Assembly (NCBI RefSeq): GCF_040546765.1
Contig: NZ_JBEPOK010000001.1
Span: 3,720,001-3,784,000 of the forward strand
Direction: 5' to 3'
DNA from: Arthrobacter sp. OAP107
GTDB taxonomy: Bacteria > Actinomycetota > Actinomycetes > Actinomycetales > Micrococcaceae
DNA length: 64,000 nt
Below the pieces are notes generated by a model. It ran no database searches and had not been told where the DNA came from. It worked only from the letters and a program-made list of their open reading frames with translations. Of the stretch, positions 43,671-52,109 are shown one piece after another. Each line of letters starts with the position of its first letter. Position 1 is the first letter of the stretch. The position numbers and the translations under genes are program-made.

Positions 43671-45377
43671 GTGACGCAGACCTCCGTGCGGCCTGACGGG
43701 GCCGAACCAGCAAGTACCCCGCCTTCCGCACCCGCCGCGGAAGGCCGCGGCCTGGACGGTAAGCGCTGGATCGCCCGCCCCTCGGAGGCGTTCACGGCAG
43801 ACGCCCTCACCCGGCGTCTGATCGGCGGCATCCGCACCTGGCGGGACTACCCGCCGTCGCTCCGGCTCTGGTTCTGGCTGGTTCCCGCGCTGACTGCCGT
43901 CGTGGCCGGGATCCTGAGGTTCGTCCGGCTGGACGTCCCCCGCGCCCTCGTGTTCGACGAAACGTACTACGTCAAGGACGGCTACTCAATGCTGGTGAGC
44001 GGCTACGAGCGGAGCTGGCCGGAAAAGGCCAACGACGCATTCGTCGCCGGCAACCCCAACGTGCTCCTGAACACCCCCGAATACGTGGTGCATCCACCCG
44101 TGGGCAAGTGGATGATCGCTGCAGGCATGTGGCTGTTCGGGGCAGACAACCCCTTCGGCTGGAGGTTCGCCGCGGCACTGACAGGCACGCTCTCCGTCGC
44201 TCTCCTCGCGCTGATCGCCCAGAAACTCTTCGGCTCCCTCATCCTGGGCGGGGCGGCCGGGCTGCTGCTCGCCGTCGACGGCCACCACCTGGTCATGTCC
44301 CGCACGTCGCTGCTGGACATCTTCCTGATGTTCTGGGTCCTGGCCGCGTTCGGGGCGCTGTTACTGGACCGCGACGACGGCCGGCGCAGGCTCGCGGCCC
44401 GGCTCGCCAGGCAGGCGGCCGCCTCCACCACCGGCAGGCCATCAACGCTCCAGCTGCTGTCCGGCCCGTGGCTGGGCGTCCGCTGGTGGCGGGTTGTGGC
44501 GGGCATCTGTCTGGGCCTGGCCGTCGGCACCAAGTGGTCGGCGCTGTTCTTCCTGGCCGGTTTCGGGCTCCTGACCGTGTTCTGGGACCTGAGTGCCCGC
44601 CGCACCGCGGGCGTCCGCGGCTGGATCAGCGCCGGAATCATCAAGGACGGGCTTTTGGCCTTCGTCAGCATCGTTCCCGTGGCTGCCCTAACGTACGCAG
44701 CCACCTGGACCGGGTGGTTCCGGTCGGCCGATGCGTACTACCGGCGGTGGGCGGAGACCAACCCCAGCGCGGAATGGGGCTGGCTGCCGGACTCGCTCAG
44801 GTCACTGGCGCATTACCACCTTGAGGCCTACAAGTTCCATCAGGGTCTCAGCTCCGAGCATCCCTACGAGGCGAGCGCCTGGAGCTGGCTCGTGATGGGC
44901 AGGCCCACCTCCTTCTTCTACGAGTCCCCCAAGCAGGGCACCCCCGGCTGCGATTTCGCCAACTGCACCACGGCCATCCTGTCCGTCGGCAACCCGCTGA
45001 TCTGGTGGAGCGCCGCCATCTCGCTCGTCATCCTCCTGTTCTGGTGGGCGGGCAGGCGCGACTGGCGTGCCGGGGCGGTACTGGCTGCCGTCGGATCCGG
45101 CTACCTGCCGTGGTTCATGTACCCGGAGCGCACCATGTTCTTCTTTTACGCGGTGTCCTTCGAGCCCTTCCTGGTCCTGGCGCTCGTGTATTGCCTGGGA
45201 CTGGTGCTGGGGAAATCCACCGACCCGCCGTGGCGCCGGCGCTCCGGGCTGTACGGGGTTGCCCTGTTCCTCGTGGCCGCGGTCCTCGTCTCGTCGTTCT
45301 TCTACCCCGTCTGGACTGCCGAAATGATCACCTACCAGGACTGGCGGTTCAGGATGTGGATGCCTTCCTGGATCTGA
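43671..45377 (+). CDS. pmt: Dolichyl-phosphate-mannose--protein O-mannosyltransferase (polyprenyl type)
   Basis: A 568-aa GT39 integral membrane enzyme that transfers mannose from polyprenyl-phosphate-mannose to exported proteins. The catalytic acidic motif is in ALVFDETYYVKDGYSML (first extracytoplasmic loop), preceded by a hydrophobic helix. The PMT family loop WGWLPDSLRSLAHYHLEAYK, then HQGLSSEHPYEASAWSWLVM, is intact. About 10-11 helices follow from the hydrophobicity pattern. It starts with GTG at 43671, which sits 6 nt after a -10-like TAGCAT. The first ~55 residues are a polar cytoplasmic tail. Confidence 0.94.
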   Translation: MTQTSVRPDGAEPASTPPSAPAAEGRGLDGKRWIARPSEAFTADALTRRLIGGIRTWRDYPPSLRLWFWLVPALTAVVAGILRFVRLDVPRALVFDETYYVKDGYSMLVSGYERSWPEKANDAFVAGNPNVLLNTPEYVVHPPVGKWMIAAGMWLFGADNPFGWRFAAALTGTLSVALLALIAQKLFGSLILGGAAGLLLAVDGHHLVMSRTSLLDIFLMFWVLAAFGALLLDRDDGRRRLAARLARQAAASTTGRPSTLQLLSGPWLGVRWWRVVAGICLGLAVGTKWSALFFLAGFGLLTVFWDLSARRTAGVRGWISAGIIKDGLLAFVSIVPVAALTYAATWTGWFRSADAYYRRWAETNPSAEWGWLPDSLRSLAHYHLEAYKFHQGLSSEHPYEASAWSWLVMGRPTSFFYESPKQGTPGCDFANCTTAILSVGNPLIWWSAAISLVILLFWWAGRRDWRAGAVLAAVGSGYLPWFMYPERTMFFFYAVSFEPFLVLALVYCLGLVLGKSTDPPWRRRSGLYGVALFLVAAVLVSSFFYPVWTAEMITYQDWRFRMWMPSWI

Positions 45378-45432
45378 GGCACGATGGCAGGTGGAACCCG
45401 GACGTGATCATCAACGAAATGGAGAGCCGCCC

Positions 45433-47262
45433 GTGAGGGAAGCAAGCACGGAACTGATGGTTGCACTGGAGGAAAGCAACAACGTCACCGACCTGCTCCT
45501 GGACTGCTACCGGCACAATCCTTCGCACGCCGTCTACGCCCGCCGGGACGCCGGCGGCTGGCAGAACGTCACCATCGGGCACTTCCTTGACCAGGTCACC
45601 GCCCTGGCCAAAGGCCTCATTGCCGGCGGCCTGGCCCCCGGGGACACCGTCGCAGTCCTGTCGGCCACCCGCTACGAGTGGACGCTGGCGGATTTCGCCA
45701 TCTGGTTTGCAGGCGGCGTGACCGTGCCCATCTACGAAACCTCCTCGCCGAGCCAGGTGGAGTGGATCCTGTCCGACTCCGGCGCCGGGCGGGTCTTCGT
45801 TGAGGACCGCCAGAAGGCGGCACTGCTGGACCAGGTCCTGTCCGCCTCCAGTGTGCTGGCCGGCCGCCTCCTGCCTGTGGTGCGGATGGATTACGACGGC
45901 GAAGCCCCCAACCTTGCCAGCCTCGCCGCCGCAGGGGCCGGCGTGTCAGACGCGGAACTGGAGCGGCACCGCACTGCAGCCGCGCTGCCGGACGTCGCCT
46001 CGCTCGTCTACACCTCCGGCACCACGGGCCGGCCCAAGGGCTGCGAGATCACGCACGGCAATTTCGCCCTCGTGGCCAGGAACATCGTGGCGTTCCTGCC
46101 CGAGCTGCTGCAGCAGGAGAACGCCAGGACCCTTATGTTCCTGCCGCTGGCCCACGTGCTGGCCCGGGCGGTCCAGGTGGTGTGCCTTACGGCCGGAGTG
46201 ACTGTTGGCCATAGCTCCGGCGCCGCGCAGCTGCTGGATGACCTGGGAACGTTCAAGCCGACCTTCCTGCTGGCTGTCCCCCGCATTTTCGAGAAGGTCC
46301 GGGCCGGAGCGGAACAGAAAGCGACGGACGCCGGGAAGTCACGGCTGTTCAGCGCCGCCTCGGAGGTGGCAGTACGCTACTCGGAGGCACTGGACGCCGC
46401 CCGGCGCGGGAAGGGCAGCGGGCCGGGTGCCGTGCTGCGGGCGCAGCACGCGCTGTTCGACCGCTTCGTGTATCCGCGGCTGCGCCAGGTGTTCGGCGGC
46501 GGCATGAAGTACGCCGTTTCCGGCGCCAGCCCGCTCAACGCCAGCGACGCGCACTTCTTCCGGGGTGCGGGGATCGCCGTGCTTGAAGGCTACGGCCTGA
46601 CGGAGACCACCGCGCCGTGCACGGTGAACACCGTTGACCTCGCCCGGGTGGGCACGGTTGGGATCCCGGCGCCCGGCACCACCGTCCGCGTCGCTGAAGA
46701 CGGTGAAGTCCTGGTCCGGGGCATCGGCGTGTTCAGGGGCTACCACGCCAACGAGGCGGCCAACGCCGAGGCATTCACGGACGGATTCTTCCGCACCGGG
46801 GACCTGGGCTCGCTGGATGCCGACGGGTTCCTCACCATCACGGGCCGCAAAAAAGACCTGCTGGTCACCGCCGCCGGAAAGAACGTTGCTCCCGGGCCGC
46901 TGGAAGAGAAGATCCGCGAACACCAGCTCGTGGGCCAAGCCGTGGTGGTGGGCGACGGGAAGCCGTTCGTTGCTGCCCTGGTCAACCTCGATCCCGAGGG
47001 CCTTGAGCGCTGGTGCACGGCGAACAGCGTTCCGCTGCTCAGCCCCGCGGAAGCCCGGACGGATCCCGCGGTCCGCGGCGCCATCCAGGAGGCCGTGGAC
47101 CAGGCCAACAGCCTCGTGTCCCAGGCCGAATCCATCCGCAAGTTCCAGGTCCTGGATGCCGCCTTCACCGTGGACTCCGGGCACCTGACGCCCTCCCTCA
47201 AACTCAAGAGGGCCACCGTCGTCAAGGACTTTGCGGCGGAAATCGAGCAGCTGTACGGCTGA
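45433..47262 (+). CDS. Long-chain fatty-acid--CoA ligase-like AMP-dependent synthetase
   Basis: A 609-aa adenylate-forming enzyme. The ATP loop is VYTSGTTGRPKGCEITHGN, the central motif is YGLTETTAPCTVN, the hinge region is FFRTGDLGSLDADGFLTITGR, and the core lysine region follows as KKDLLVTAAGKNVAPGPLEE. The layout matches long-chain FadD15-type acyl-CoA synthetases. The GTG at 45433 is chosen because GGAGAG lies 7 nt upstream and 55 bp separate it from pmt; a longer in-frame start at 45391 is unsupported. The fatty-acid chain length is not predictable from sequence. Confidence 0.9.
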   Translation: MREASTELMVALEESNNVTDLLLDCYRHNPSHAVYARRDAGGWQNVTIGHFLDQVTALAKGLIAGGLAPGDTVAVLSATRYEWTLADFAIWFAGGVTVPIYETSSPSQVEWILSDSGAGRVFVEDRQKAALLDQVLSASSVLAGRLLPVVRMDYDGEAPNLASLAAAGAGVSDAELERHRTAAALPDVASLVYTSGTTGRPKGCEITHGNFALVARNIVAFLPELLQQENARTLMFLPLAHVLARAVQVVCLTAGVTVGHSSGAAQLLDDLGTFKPTFLLAVPRIFEKVRAGAEQKATDAGKSRLFSAASEVAVRYSEALDAARRGKGSGPGAVLRAQHALFDRFVYPRLRQVFGGGMKYAVSGASPLNASDAHFFRGAGIAVLEGYGLTETTAPCTVNTVDLARVGTVGIPAPGTTVRVAEDGEVLVRGIGVFRGYHANEAANAEAFTDGFFRTGDLGSLDADGFLTITGRKKDLLVTAAGKNVAPGPLEEKIREHQLVGQAVVVGDGKPFVAALVNLDPEGLERWCTANSVPLLSPAEARTDPAVRGAIQEAVDQANSLVSQAESIRKFQVLDAAFTVDSGHLTPSLKLKRATVVKDFAAEIEQLYG

Positions 47263-47337
47263 GCGGGCCCTCCGGCCCGCCCGCCTGCTGTTCTATCCGG
47301 CCACCGCTGCCTTCCCGCCACCGCTGCCTTCCGGCCG

Positions 47338-48681
47338 CTAGAGGTTGACGGGCCGTGCGGTGCTTGTGCCTGTCTCCGGAGCGTCGTGGGCGTCGTCCTT
47401 TACGTCGCCATCCCCCACGTCGCCCTTGCGGCCCTTCCGGGCCGGGGCCAGTCCGCGGCGCTTGCGGGTGGGCCAGGTCAGGATCAGCGTCACCACGGCC
47501 GTGATCAGGACGAGCGCGGCGATGACCAGGCCGGCGTCGATCCAGAACTGCCCGGGGAAGAGCCGGATGAGCGTGTCCTCCAGCGCAAACGTCCAGGAGC
47601 CGGCGGCGAAGAAGATGTGGTGGAACTCGGTGAAGAACTGCTGCCAGCCGAGGGCGGCCAGCGTGCCCAGGCCGACGATGAGCACCAGCGTCACGATGGA
47701 ACCGGCGAACAGCCCGCGGCGGACTCCGCCGGGTGTGCGGCGCCGCAGGTAAATGATCGCGATGATGCTGATCAGGATCAGCAGTACCCCGGCTCCGAAG
47801 GCTGACAGGAAGACGAGCTTGACGTCGGCCATGTGGCTGACCTCGCCGTCCTTGAACAGCTTTTCGCCGCTGCGGTTGACCAGTTCGCCGAGGTAGCGCG
47901 GACCGGACCAGTTGCTCAGGTAGTCCACGGCGTAGGAGCCGTAGGTCATGCGGTCGTCCGCGTTGAAGCCGTAGCCGTCCCCGGGGAAGCCGGGCCGGTG
48001 GTACTCCACCCAAAGGAAGAGCGGGCTGGTCACTGCGCGTACAGCCAGGACCATGAGGATCACCGGGTAGAAGATGGCCAGCAGGACCTGGAGGAACCGC
48101 GGCAGCACCGGCTTGGCCCTGGCGGCCTGCTCCCGCTCGGCGTTGCGGCGCTCCACTTCCTCCTCCGGCGGACGGACCTGCAGGGCGGAGGTGGGAAGCG
48201 GCTCGCTGTAGTGCGTGCCCATCGCGGAGGAACCGGCCGGCTGGCGGGTGCCCGATTTCCGGCCCAAGCCGTGTTCCTGGCCTGACGGCGCGTTCCGGCC
48301 GGGCTCACCGTCCGGGTCAGCTTCGGCGTGTGGGTCAGTTTCGGCGTTCCCGGCGGCGGCCGCCTCCGCCGCCTTGCGGTCGGCACGGCTTTCCGGCTGG
48401 GCCGCAGCGGAACCGGCCGCCGGATTTGCAGCAGCACCGGCGGCGGGACGTGCTGCAGAGGCGGCGGGACGTGCTGCAGAGGCGGAGGCAGCACCGGGTG
48501 CACCCTCCCGCTCGGCTGCGCGCGCTGCAGGCGCGGGCTTCATCCATTCAAACGCCGGCTCGTCAGTGCCCTCCGCGGGATCCAGGGCGGGGCTTGCCGC
48601 CGGATCCAGCCGCGGATCAAGGCGTCCGGACGGTGTCGGAGTATTGTCTTTCACTGCAGCTTCACTTCCGTAGGCGTCCAC
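47338..48681 (-). CDS. TIGR01906-family integral membrane protein with Ala/Pro-rich cytoplasmic tail
   Basis: A 447-aa protein. The first ~190 residues are disordered and rich in Ala, Pro, Glu and Arg, including a duplicated SAARPAA heptad encoded by 21-bp tandem repeats. The C-terminal part has four hydrophobic helices and the family's extracytoplasmic segment FNADDRMTYGSYAVDYLSN between the first two. This matches the TIGR01906 (DUF1461) membrane family, whose function is unknown. GTG at 48681 is used; GTG at 48654 (VKDNTPTPSG) with GAAG upstream is at least as likely. It converges with the acyl-CoA ligase gene. Confidence 0.82.
   Translation of the reverse strand: MDAYGSEAAVKDNTPTPSGRLDPRLDPAASPALDPAEGTDEPAFEWMKPAPAARAAEREGAPGAASASAARPAASAARPAAGAAANPAAGSAAAQPESRADRKAAEAAAAGNAETDPHAEADPDGEPGRNAPSGQEHGLGRKSGTRQPAGSSAMGTHYSEPLPTSALQVRPPEEEVERRNAEREQAARAKPVLPRFLQVLLAIFYPVILMVLAVRAVTSPLFLWVEYHRPGFPGDGYGFNADDRMTYGSYAVDYLSNWSGPRYLGELVNRSGEKLFKDGEVSHMADVKLVFLSAFGAGVLLILISIIAIIYLRRRTPGGVRRGLFAGSIVTLVLIVGLGTLAALGWQQFFTEFHHIFFAAGSWTFALEDTLIRLFPGQFWIDAGLVIAALVLITAVVTLILTWPTRKRRGLAPARKGRKGDVGDGDVKDDAHDAPETGTSTARPVNL
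48441..48484 (-). repeat. Two 21-bp tandem repeats in the TIGR01906 gene
   Basis: CGGCGGGACGTGCTGCAGAG recurs with a period of exactly 21 bp, encoding two copies of SAARPAA in the disordered tail. Confidence 0.8.
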
Positions 48682-48808
48682 GCTCCATGGTCACCGGAAT
48701 GCCGGGCCACGCAGCGCTTTGTATCTCCCCAAGAGCCTACCGTCAGCCGCTCCGGCACCGCGATGTGCCACCCCGCCACCCGCGCGAATAATCGGCCGGC
48801 AGTCATAA

Positions 48809-49801
48809 TCAGGCTGCAAGTTCTGTATAGCCGGTGTCCTGGCTGCCCAGGTCGCCGCGGGCGCCGGAGCGGTAGGCCCGTCCGCCGCACACCAGCACAT
48901 ATAACCAGTATGCCGCCAGCACGGCCGCACCGATACTGATTTTCGCCCACACCGGCAACGCGCTGGGGGTCACGAATCCCTCCACGAGACCGGAGACAAA
49001 CAGCACCAGGACCAGGCCAAGCGCCACCGTGATCATGGACCGGCCCTCCGCCGCGACGGCGCGGGACCGGGTCCGGTTGCCCGGCGACACCATGGCCCAA
49101 AAGATTCTCAGCCCGGCCGCGCAGGCCACGAACACCGCCGTCAGCTCCATCAGTCCATGCGGCAGGATGTAGCTGAAGAACACGTCCGTCTTTCCCACCG
49201 CGGCAAACATCCCTGCGGCCACCCCCACCCCCTGTGCGTTGGCGAACAGGATCATGGGCACCCAGAAACCGGTGATGCCCAGGGCCACGGCCTGGGCACT
49301 GATCCAGGCGTTGTTGGTCCAGACTGCGCCGGCGAACGACGCCGCAGGGTTCTCCGAGTAGTAGTCGATGAAATCCTGCTCGACGTACCGTTGGACCTCC
49401 GCTTCCGACGCCACGGCCCGCAGGGCATCCGGCGAGGTGCCAATCCACAGGGCAAAGGCGCAGCCCACAAGGCAGAACGCGGCACCGCAGGCCATGGTCA
49501 GCCAGCGGATCCGGTACAGGGCGGCCGGGAGCGAGAGCACGAAGAACTGCGCCAGGTCCTCCATGAAGTTCGACCGCGCACCCGTGAAGCGGGTGCGGGC
49601 CTGCGCCAGCGTGGCGGACAGGGACGCGGACAGGCCGCTTTCCGGCCCGGTGGAACGCAGCAGGGAAAGGTGCGCGGAGGTGACCTGGTACAGGCGCAGG
49701 AGTTCGTCGGCGTCGGCACCACTCAGGCGCCGTTTGTTCGCAAGGTGATGCAGCCGCGACCATGTGTCCGAGTTGACGGCGGAGAAGGCGTCCATGTCCA
49801 C
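48809..49801 (-). CDS. Stage II sporulation protein M-like (DUF95) membrane protein
   Basis: A 330-aa protein. A ~100-residue soluble helical N-terminus (WSRLHHLANKRRLSGADADE) is followed by five or so membrane helices with the DUF95 segments FFSYILPHGLMELTAVFVAC and GFWVPMILFANAQGVGVAAG. SpoIIM homologues outside spore formers lie beside RDD-domain and MoxR genes; here the RDD gene is divergent. It starts with GTG at 49801, exactly 6 nt after TAGGGT, or ATG at 49795. No sporulation role is implied in this kind of organism. Confidence 0.88.
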   Translation of the reverse strand: MDMDAFSAVNSDTWSRLHHLANKRRLSGADADELLRLYQVTSAHLSLLRSTGPESGLSASLSATLAQARTRFTGARSNFMEDLAQFFVLSLPAALYRIRWLTMACGAAFCLVGCAFALWIGTSPDALRAVASEAEVQRYVEQDFIDYYSENPAASFAGAVWTNNAWISAQAVALGITGFWVPMILFANAQGVGVAAGMFAAVGKTDVFFSYILPHGLMELTAVFVACAAGLRIFWAMVSPGNRTRSRAVAAEGRSMITVALGLVLVLFVSGLVEGFVTPSALPVWAKISIGAAVLAAYWLYVLVCGGRAYRSGARGDLGSQDTGYTELAA

Positions 49802-49807
49802 GCTCCT

Positions 49808-49813
49808 ACCCTA
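49808..49813 (-). promoter_or_regulatory. Candidate -10 for the SpoIIM-like gene
   Basis: A minus-strand TAGGGT, 6 nt (AGGAGC), then GTG at 49801. It is divergent from a TAGACT at 49827-49832 that probably serves the RDD gene. Confidence 0.45.
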
Positions 49814-49870
49814 GCCTGCGGGGAACTAGACTTAGGCGACCGGTGGCCGGAACGACGTACGGGGCAGGAA

Positions 49871-50683
49871 TTGAGTCCACTCATCACAGGCGAGGCAGTC
49901 GTCCTTGAACTCCGTCCGGCTTCCTTCGCTGCCCGTTCCCTGGGCCTTTTGCTGGACGTGGTGTTCCATACCGCGCTACTAATAGCAATCCTGATGGCCA
50001 TGGCAGCCGCCCGGGATGAGCTGGACGAGGCCGCCGCCACGGCGCTCACCCTGGTCAGCGTGGTGCTGTGCTTCGTCATGGTCCCGGCAACCGTGGAGAC
50101 GCTGACCCGGGGCCTCTCGCTCGGGAAGCTGGCGGCCGGTCTGAGGATAGTCCGTGATGACGGCGGAGCCATCCGCTTCCGGCACGCTGTCATCAGGGCG
50201 CTGATCGGCTTCCTGGAGATCTACCTGACGTTCGGCGGCGTTGCGATCGCCGTCGCCCTCTTCGACGGCAGGTCCCGCCGGCTGGGTGACATCGTGGCGG
50301 GCACCTATGCACTCCGGAGCAGGGTCCCGGTGGAGCCCACGATCGTGCCCGTCATGCCGCGGCACCTGGCCGGCTGGGCACACGCCGCGGACATCGGCCG
50401 GATTCCGGACGCCCTCGGACGCCGTGCCGCCCAGTTCATGCGCCAGGCGCCGCGGATGTCGCCGTTGTCGCGCAGCGGCATGGCCGCGGCCCTCGCCACC
50501 GAGATGTCCGGTTATGTGGCACCGTCACCGCCGCCCGGAACCACGCCGGATGACTACCTGGCCGCGGTGCTGGCCGAACGGCGCGCCCGCGAACTCCGCC
50601 GACTGGGCGCGGCGCGCACGGAAAGCAATCGGATCGGGGCACGGCTTCACCGGCTGCCGTTCACGGCGTCCGGGGACAGCTAG
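49871..50683 (+). CDS. RDD-family membrane protein
   Basis: A 270-aa protein with the RDD membrane domain in the first ~150 residues: the conserved Arg and Asp in ARSLGLLLDVVFHTALL, then LSLGKLAAGLRIVRDDGG, and the terminal Asp in RSRRLGDIVAGTYALRSR. Three hydrophobic helices are visible. The C-terminal 110 residues are soluble and charged. The start is a TTG at 49871 with CAGGA just upstream; no ATG or GTG gives a complete domain. The gene is divergent from the SpoIIM-like gene, a pairing conserved in actinobacteria. Function unknown; RDD proteins are often linked to transport. Confidence 0.86.
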   Translation: MSPLITGEAVVLELRPASFAARSLGLLLDVVFHTALLIAILMAMAAARDELDEAAATALTLVSVVLCFVMVPATVETLTRGLSLGKLAAGLRIVRDDGGAIRFRHAVIRALIGFLEIYLTFGGVAIAVALFDGRSRRLGDIVAGTYALRSRVPVEPTIVPVMPRHLAGWAHAADIGRIPDALGRRAAQFMRQAPRMSPLSRSGMAAALATEMSGYVAPSPPPGTTPDDYLAAVLAERRARELRRLGAARTESNRIGARLHRLPFTASGDS

Positions 50684-50723
50684 TACCGCTCCAGCGTTTG
50701 TCCCTGCCGTTTGGCGTGGCGCG

Positions 50724-51956
50724 TCAGCGCTTCGCGTACTGTGCCCAGGGGATGTTCCAGTCGCCGTAGCCCTCGAGCGGCTCGATTGGGGCGGCACCCG
50801 TATTCAGGACCTGCACCACGTCGCCGGACTTCATGTTGTTGAAGAACCAGGCAGCGTCCACGGGAAGCAGCCCCACGCAGCCGTGGGAGATGTTGGCGAC
50901 GCCCACATAGCTCCATGCGGACTCAAGCGCCTGATGGACGTAGACGCCCGAGGACGTGAGCCGGTTGGCGTACTCCACGGTCAGCGGCGGGTAGTAGCCC
51001 TTGTCGCCGGGCTTCAGGCCGATGCTTCCCGCGTTGAACTTGGAGTGCCGTTCCTGCTCCATGATCACGGCATAGCCGGATGGGGAAAGCCAGTCGGTGC
51101 CGCCAAGGGTGACCGGCGCGGTCCTGACCAGCTTGCCGTCGAAGTAGACCTTCATTGTCTTGGTGTTGTCGTCCACCACCGCCAGGCGCTGCCGGCCCAC
51201 CTTAAACTGCACCTTGGCGTTGAAGTTGCCGATCATGCCCTTGCCGAAGTCCACCCCGAACAGCTTCATATCCACGCTCACCTGGCTGTTGGAGGCCCAG
51301 AACTTCTCGGGGCGGATGCGGACCTTCTGGTCCGAGTACCAGTGCCAGGCCACGGGCTGCTTGGAGGAGACGGTGATCTTGACGGCCTTTTCAACCGCCG
51401 CCTTGTTGGTGACGGGTTCGCTGAAGACGATGTCGATGGGCTGTCCTGCGCCGACCGTGGAGCCGTTCTCCGGGTATACGGCGGCGTCCGCCTCGTTGGC
51501 GGGCTCCACCGTGGTGAAGGTCTGGACCTTCTTGGTTTCCCGGCCCGCCTCATCCACGATGGTGTAGCTGTAGTTGTAGGGCGTGTTGAAGGCCAGCGGG
51601 TCCATGGCCGTCCACGTGCTGCCGTCGGCGCTGACAGTGCCCTTGACGGTCTCTCCCCCGGCGGCCGGCACCAGCACAACGTCCTGGACGCGGCCGTTGA
51701 CCGCCTTGACAGAGGGCGCCACGGCGGGGTTGACGCCCTTGGCGCCGTCGAGCGGTGTCACACCGAGCTCCACCGCCTTGACCACGGGAGTGGCGAGGCC
51801 AGGCTCGTTGCGGACAGGGCTGGAGGCCTCGGATTGGGGCGCGGGGTTGGCCCAGCCGGGAGCGGTGGCGACGCCGATACCGCCGGCCGCAACCGCAGCG
51901 CAAATGGCAACGACGGCGATGATCTTGCCGGTTTTCCGGTTGTTCTTTTCCGTCAT
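50724..51956 (-). CDS. L,D-transpeptidase (YkuD family, LdtMt2-like)
   Basis: A 410-aa exported enzyme that forms 3-3 cross-links in peptidoglycan. An N-terminal hydrophobic signal/anchor (residues ~10-31) lacks a clear lipobox. Two Ig-like domains follow, as in mycobacterial LdtMt2. The YkuD catalytic domain has the histidine in SGVYVHQALESAWSYVG and the SHGC catalytic motif in ISHGCVGLLPVDAAW. It ends with a Trp-rich tail (GYGDWNIPWAQYAKR). GGAGA lies ~12 nt before the ATG. Two GTAAC pentamers stand 45 bp apart just upstream. Confidence 0.94.
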   Translation of the reverse strand: MTEKNNRKTGKIIAVVAICAAVAAGGIGVATAPGWANPAPQSEASSPVRNEPGLATPVVKAVELGVTPLDGAKGVNPAVAPSVKAVNGRVQDVVLVPAAGGETVKGTVSADGSTWTAMDPLAFNTPYNYSYTIVDEAGRETKKVQTFTTVEPANEADAAVYPENGSTVGAGQPIDIVFSEPVTNKAAVEKAVKITVSSKQPVAWHWYSDQKVRIRPEKFWASNSQVSVDMKLFGVDFGKGMIGNFNAKVQFKVGRQRLAVVDDNTKTMKVYFDGKLVRTAPVTLGGTDWLSPSGYAVIMEQERHSKFNAGSIGLKPGDKGYYPPLTVEYANRLTSSGVYVHQALESAWSYVGVANISHGCVGLLPVDAAWFFNNMKSGDVVQVLNTGAAPIEPLEGYGDWNIPWAQYAKR

Positions 51957-51969
51957 GACTGGTTTCTCC

Positions 51970-52019
51970 GTAACCCACCGGGCTGCCGATCGGCATCCGT
52001 CCGTGTGCCCAGCGGTAAC
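51970..52019 (+). promoter_or_regulatory. Two GTAAC pentamers upstream of the L,D-transpeptidase gene
   Basis: Exact GTAAC at 51970-51974 and 52015-52019, 45 bp apart (about four helical turns), in the leader and promoter region of the gene. This is the same pentamer as near rpfB and the moxR operon. It is weak evidence on its own. Confidence 0.25.
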
Positions 52020-52054
52020 GCTGACCAGTCAATTTTATCGCACGGCGGGGCTAG

Positions 52055-52089
52055 CCCCGGGCGCCGTGGATTGCCACGGCGCGCCGGGG
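52055..52089. terminator. Terminator after ahcY
   Basis: CCCCGGGCGCCGTGG pairs with CCACGGCGC-GCCGGGG (one inserted base) around an ATTG loop, 20 bp after the ahcY stop. An AT-rich stretch (minus strand TAAAATT) follows about 20 nt later. Confidence 0.6.
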
Positions 52090-52109
52090 TGATGCGTAAG
52101 ACGCCGCTG

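Noticed and set aside
48809..49801. Sporulation gene implying a spore-forming host
   Set aside because: DUF95/SpoIIM homologues are common in non-sporulating actinobacteria next to RDD genes; nothing else here points to sporulation.
49157..49870. Long N-terminal extension of the RDD protein
   Set aside because: It lies antisense over the SpoIIM-like gene and has shadow composition; the membrane domain begins just after the TTG at 49871.
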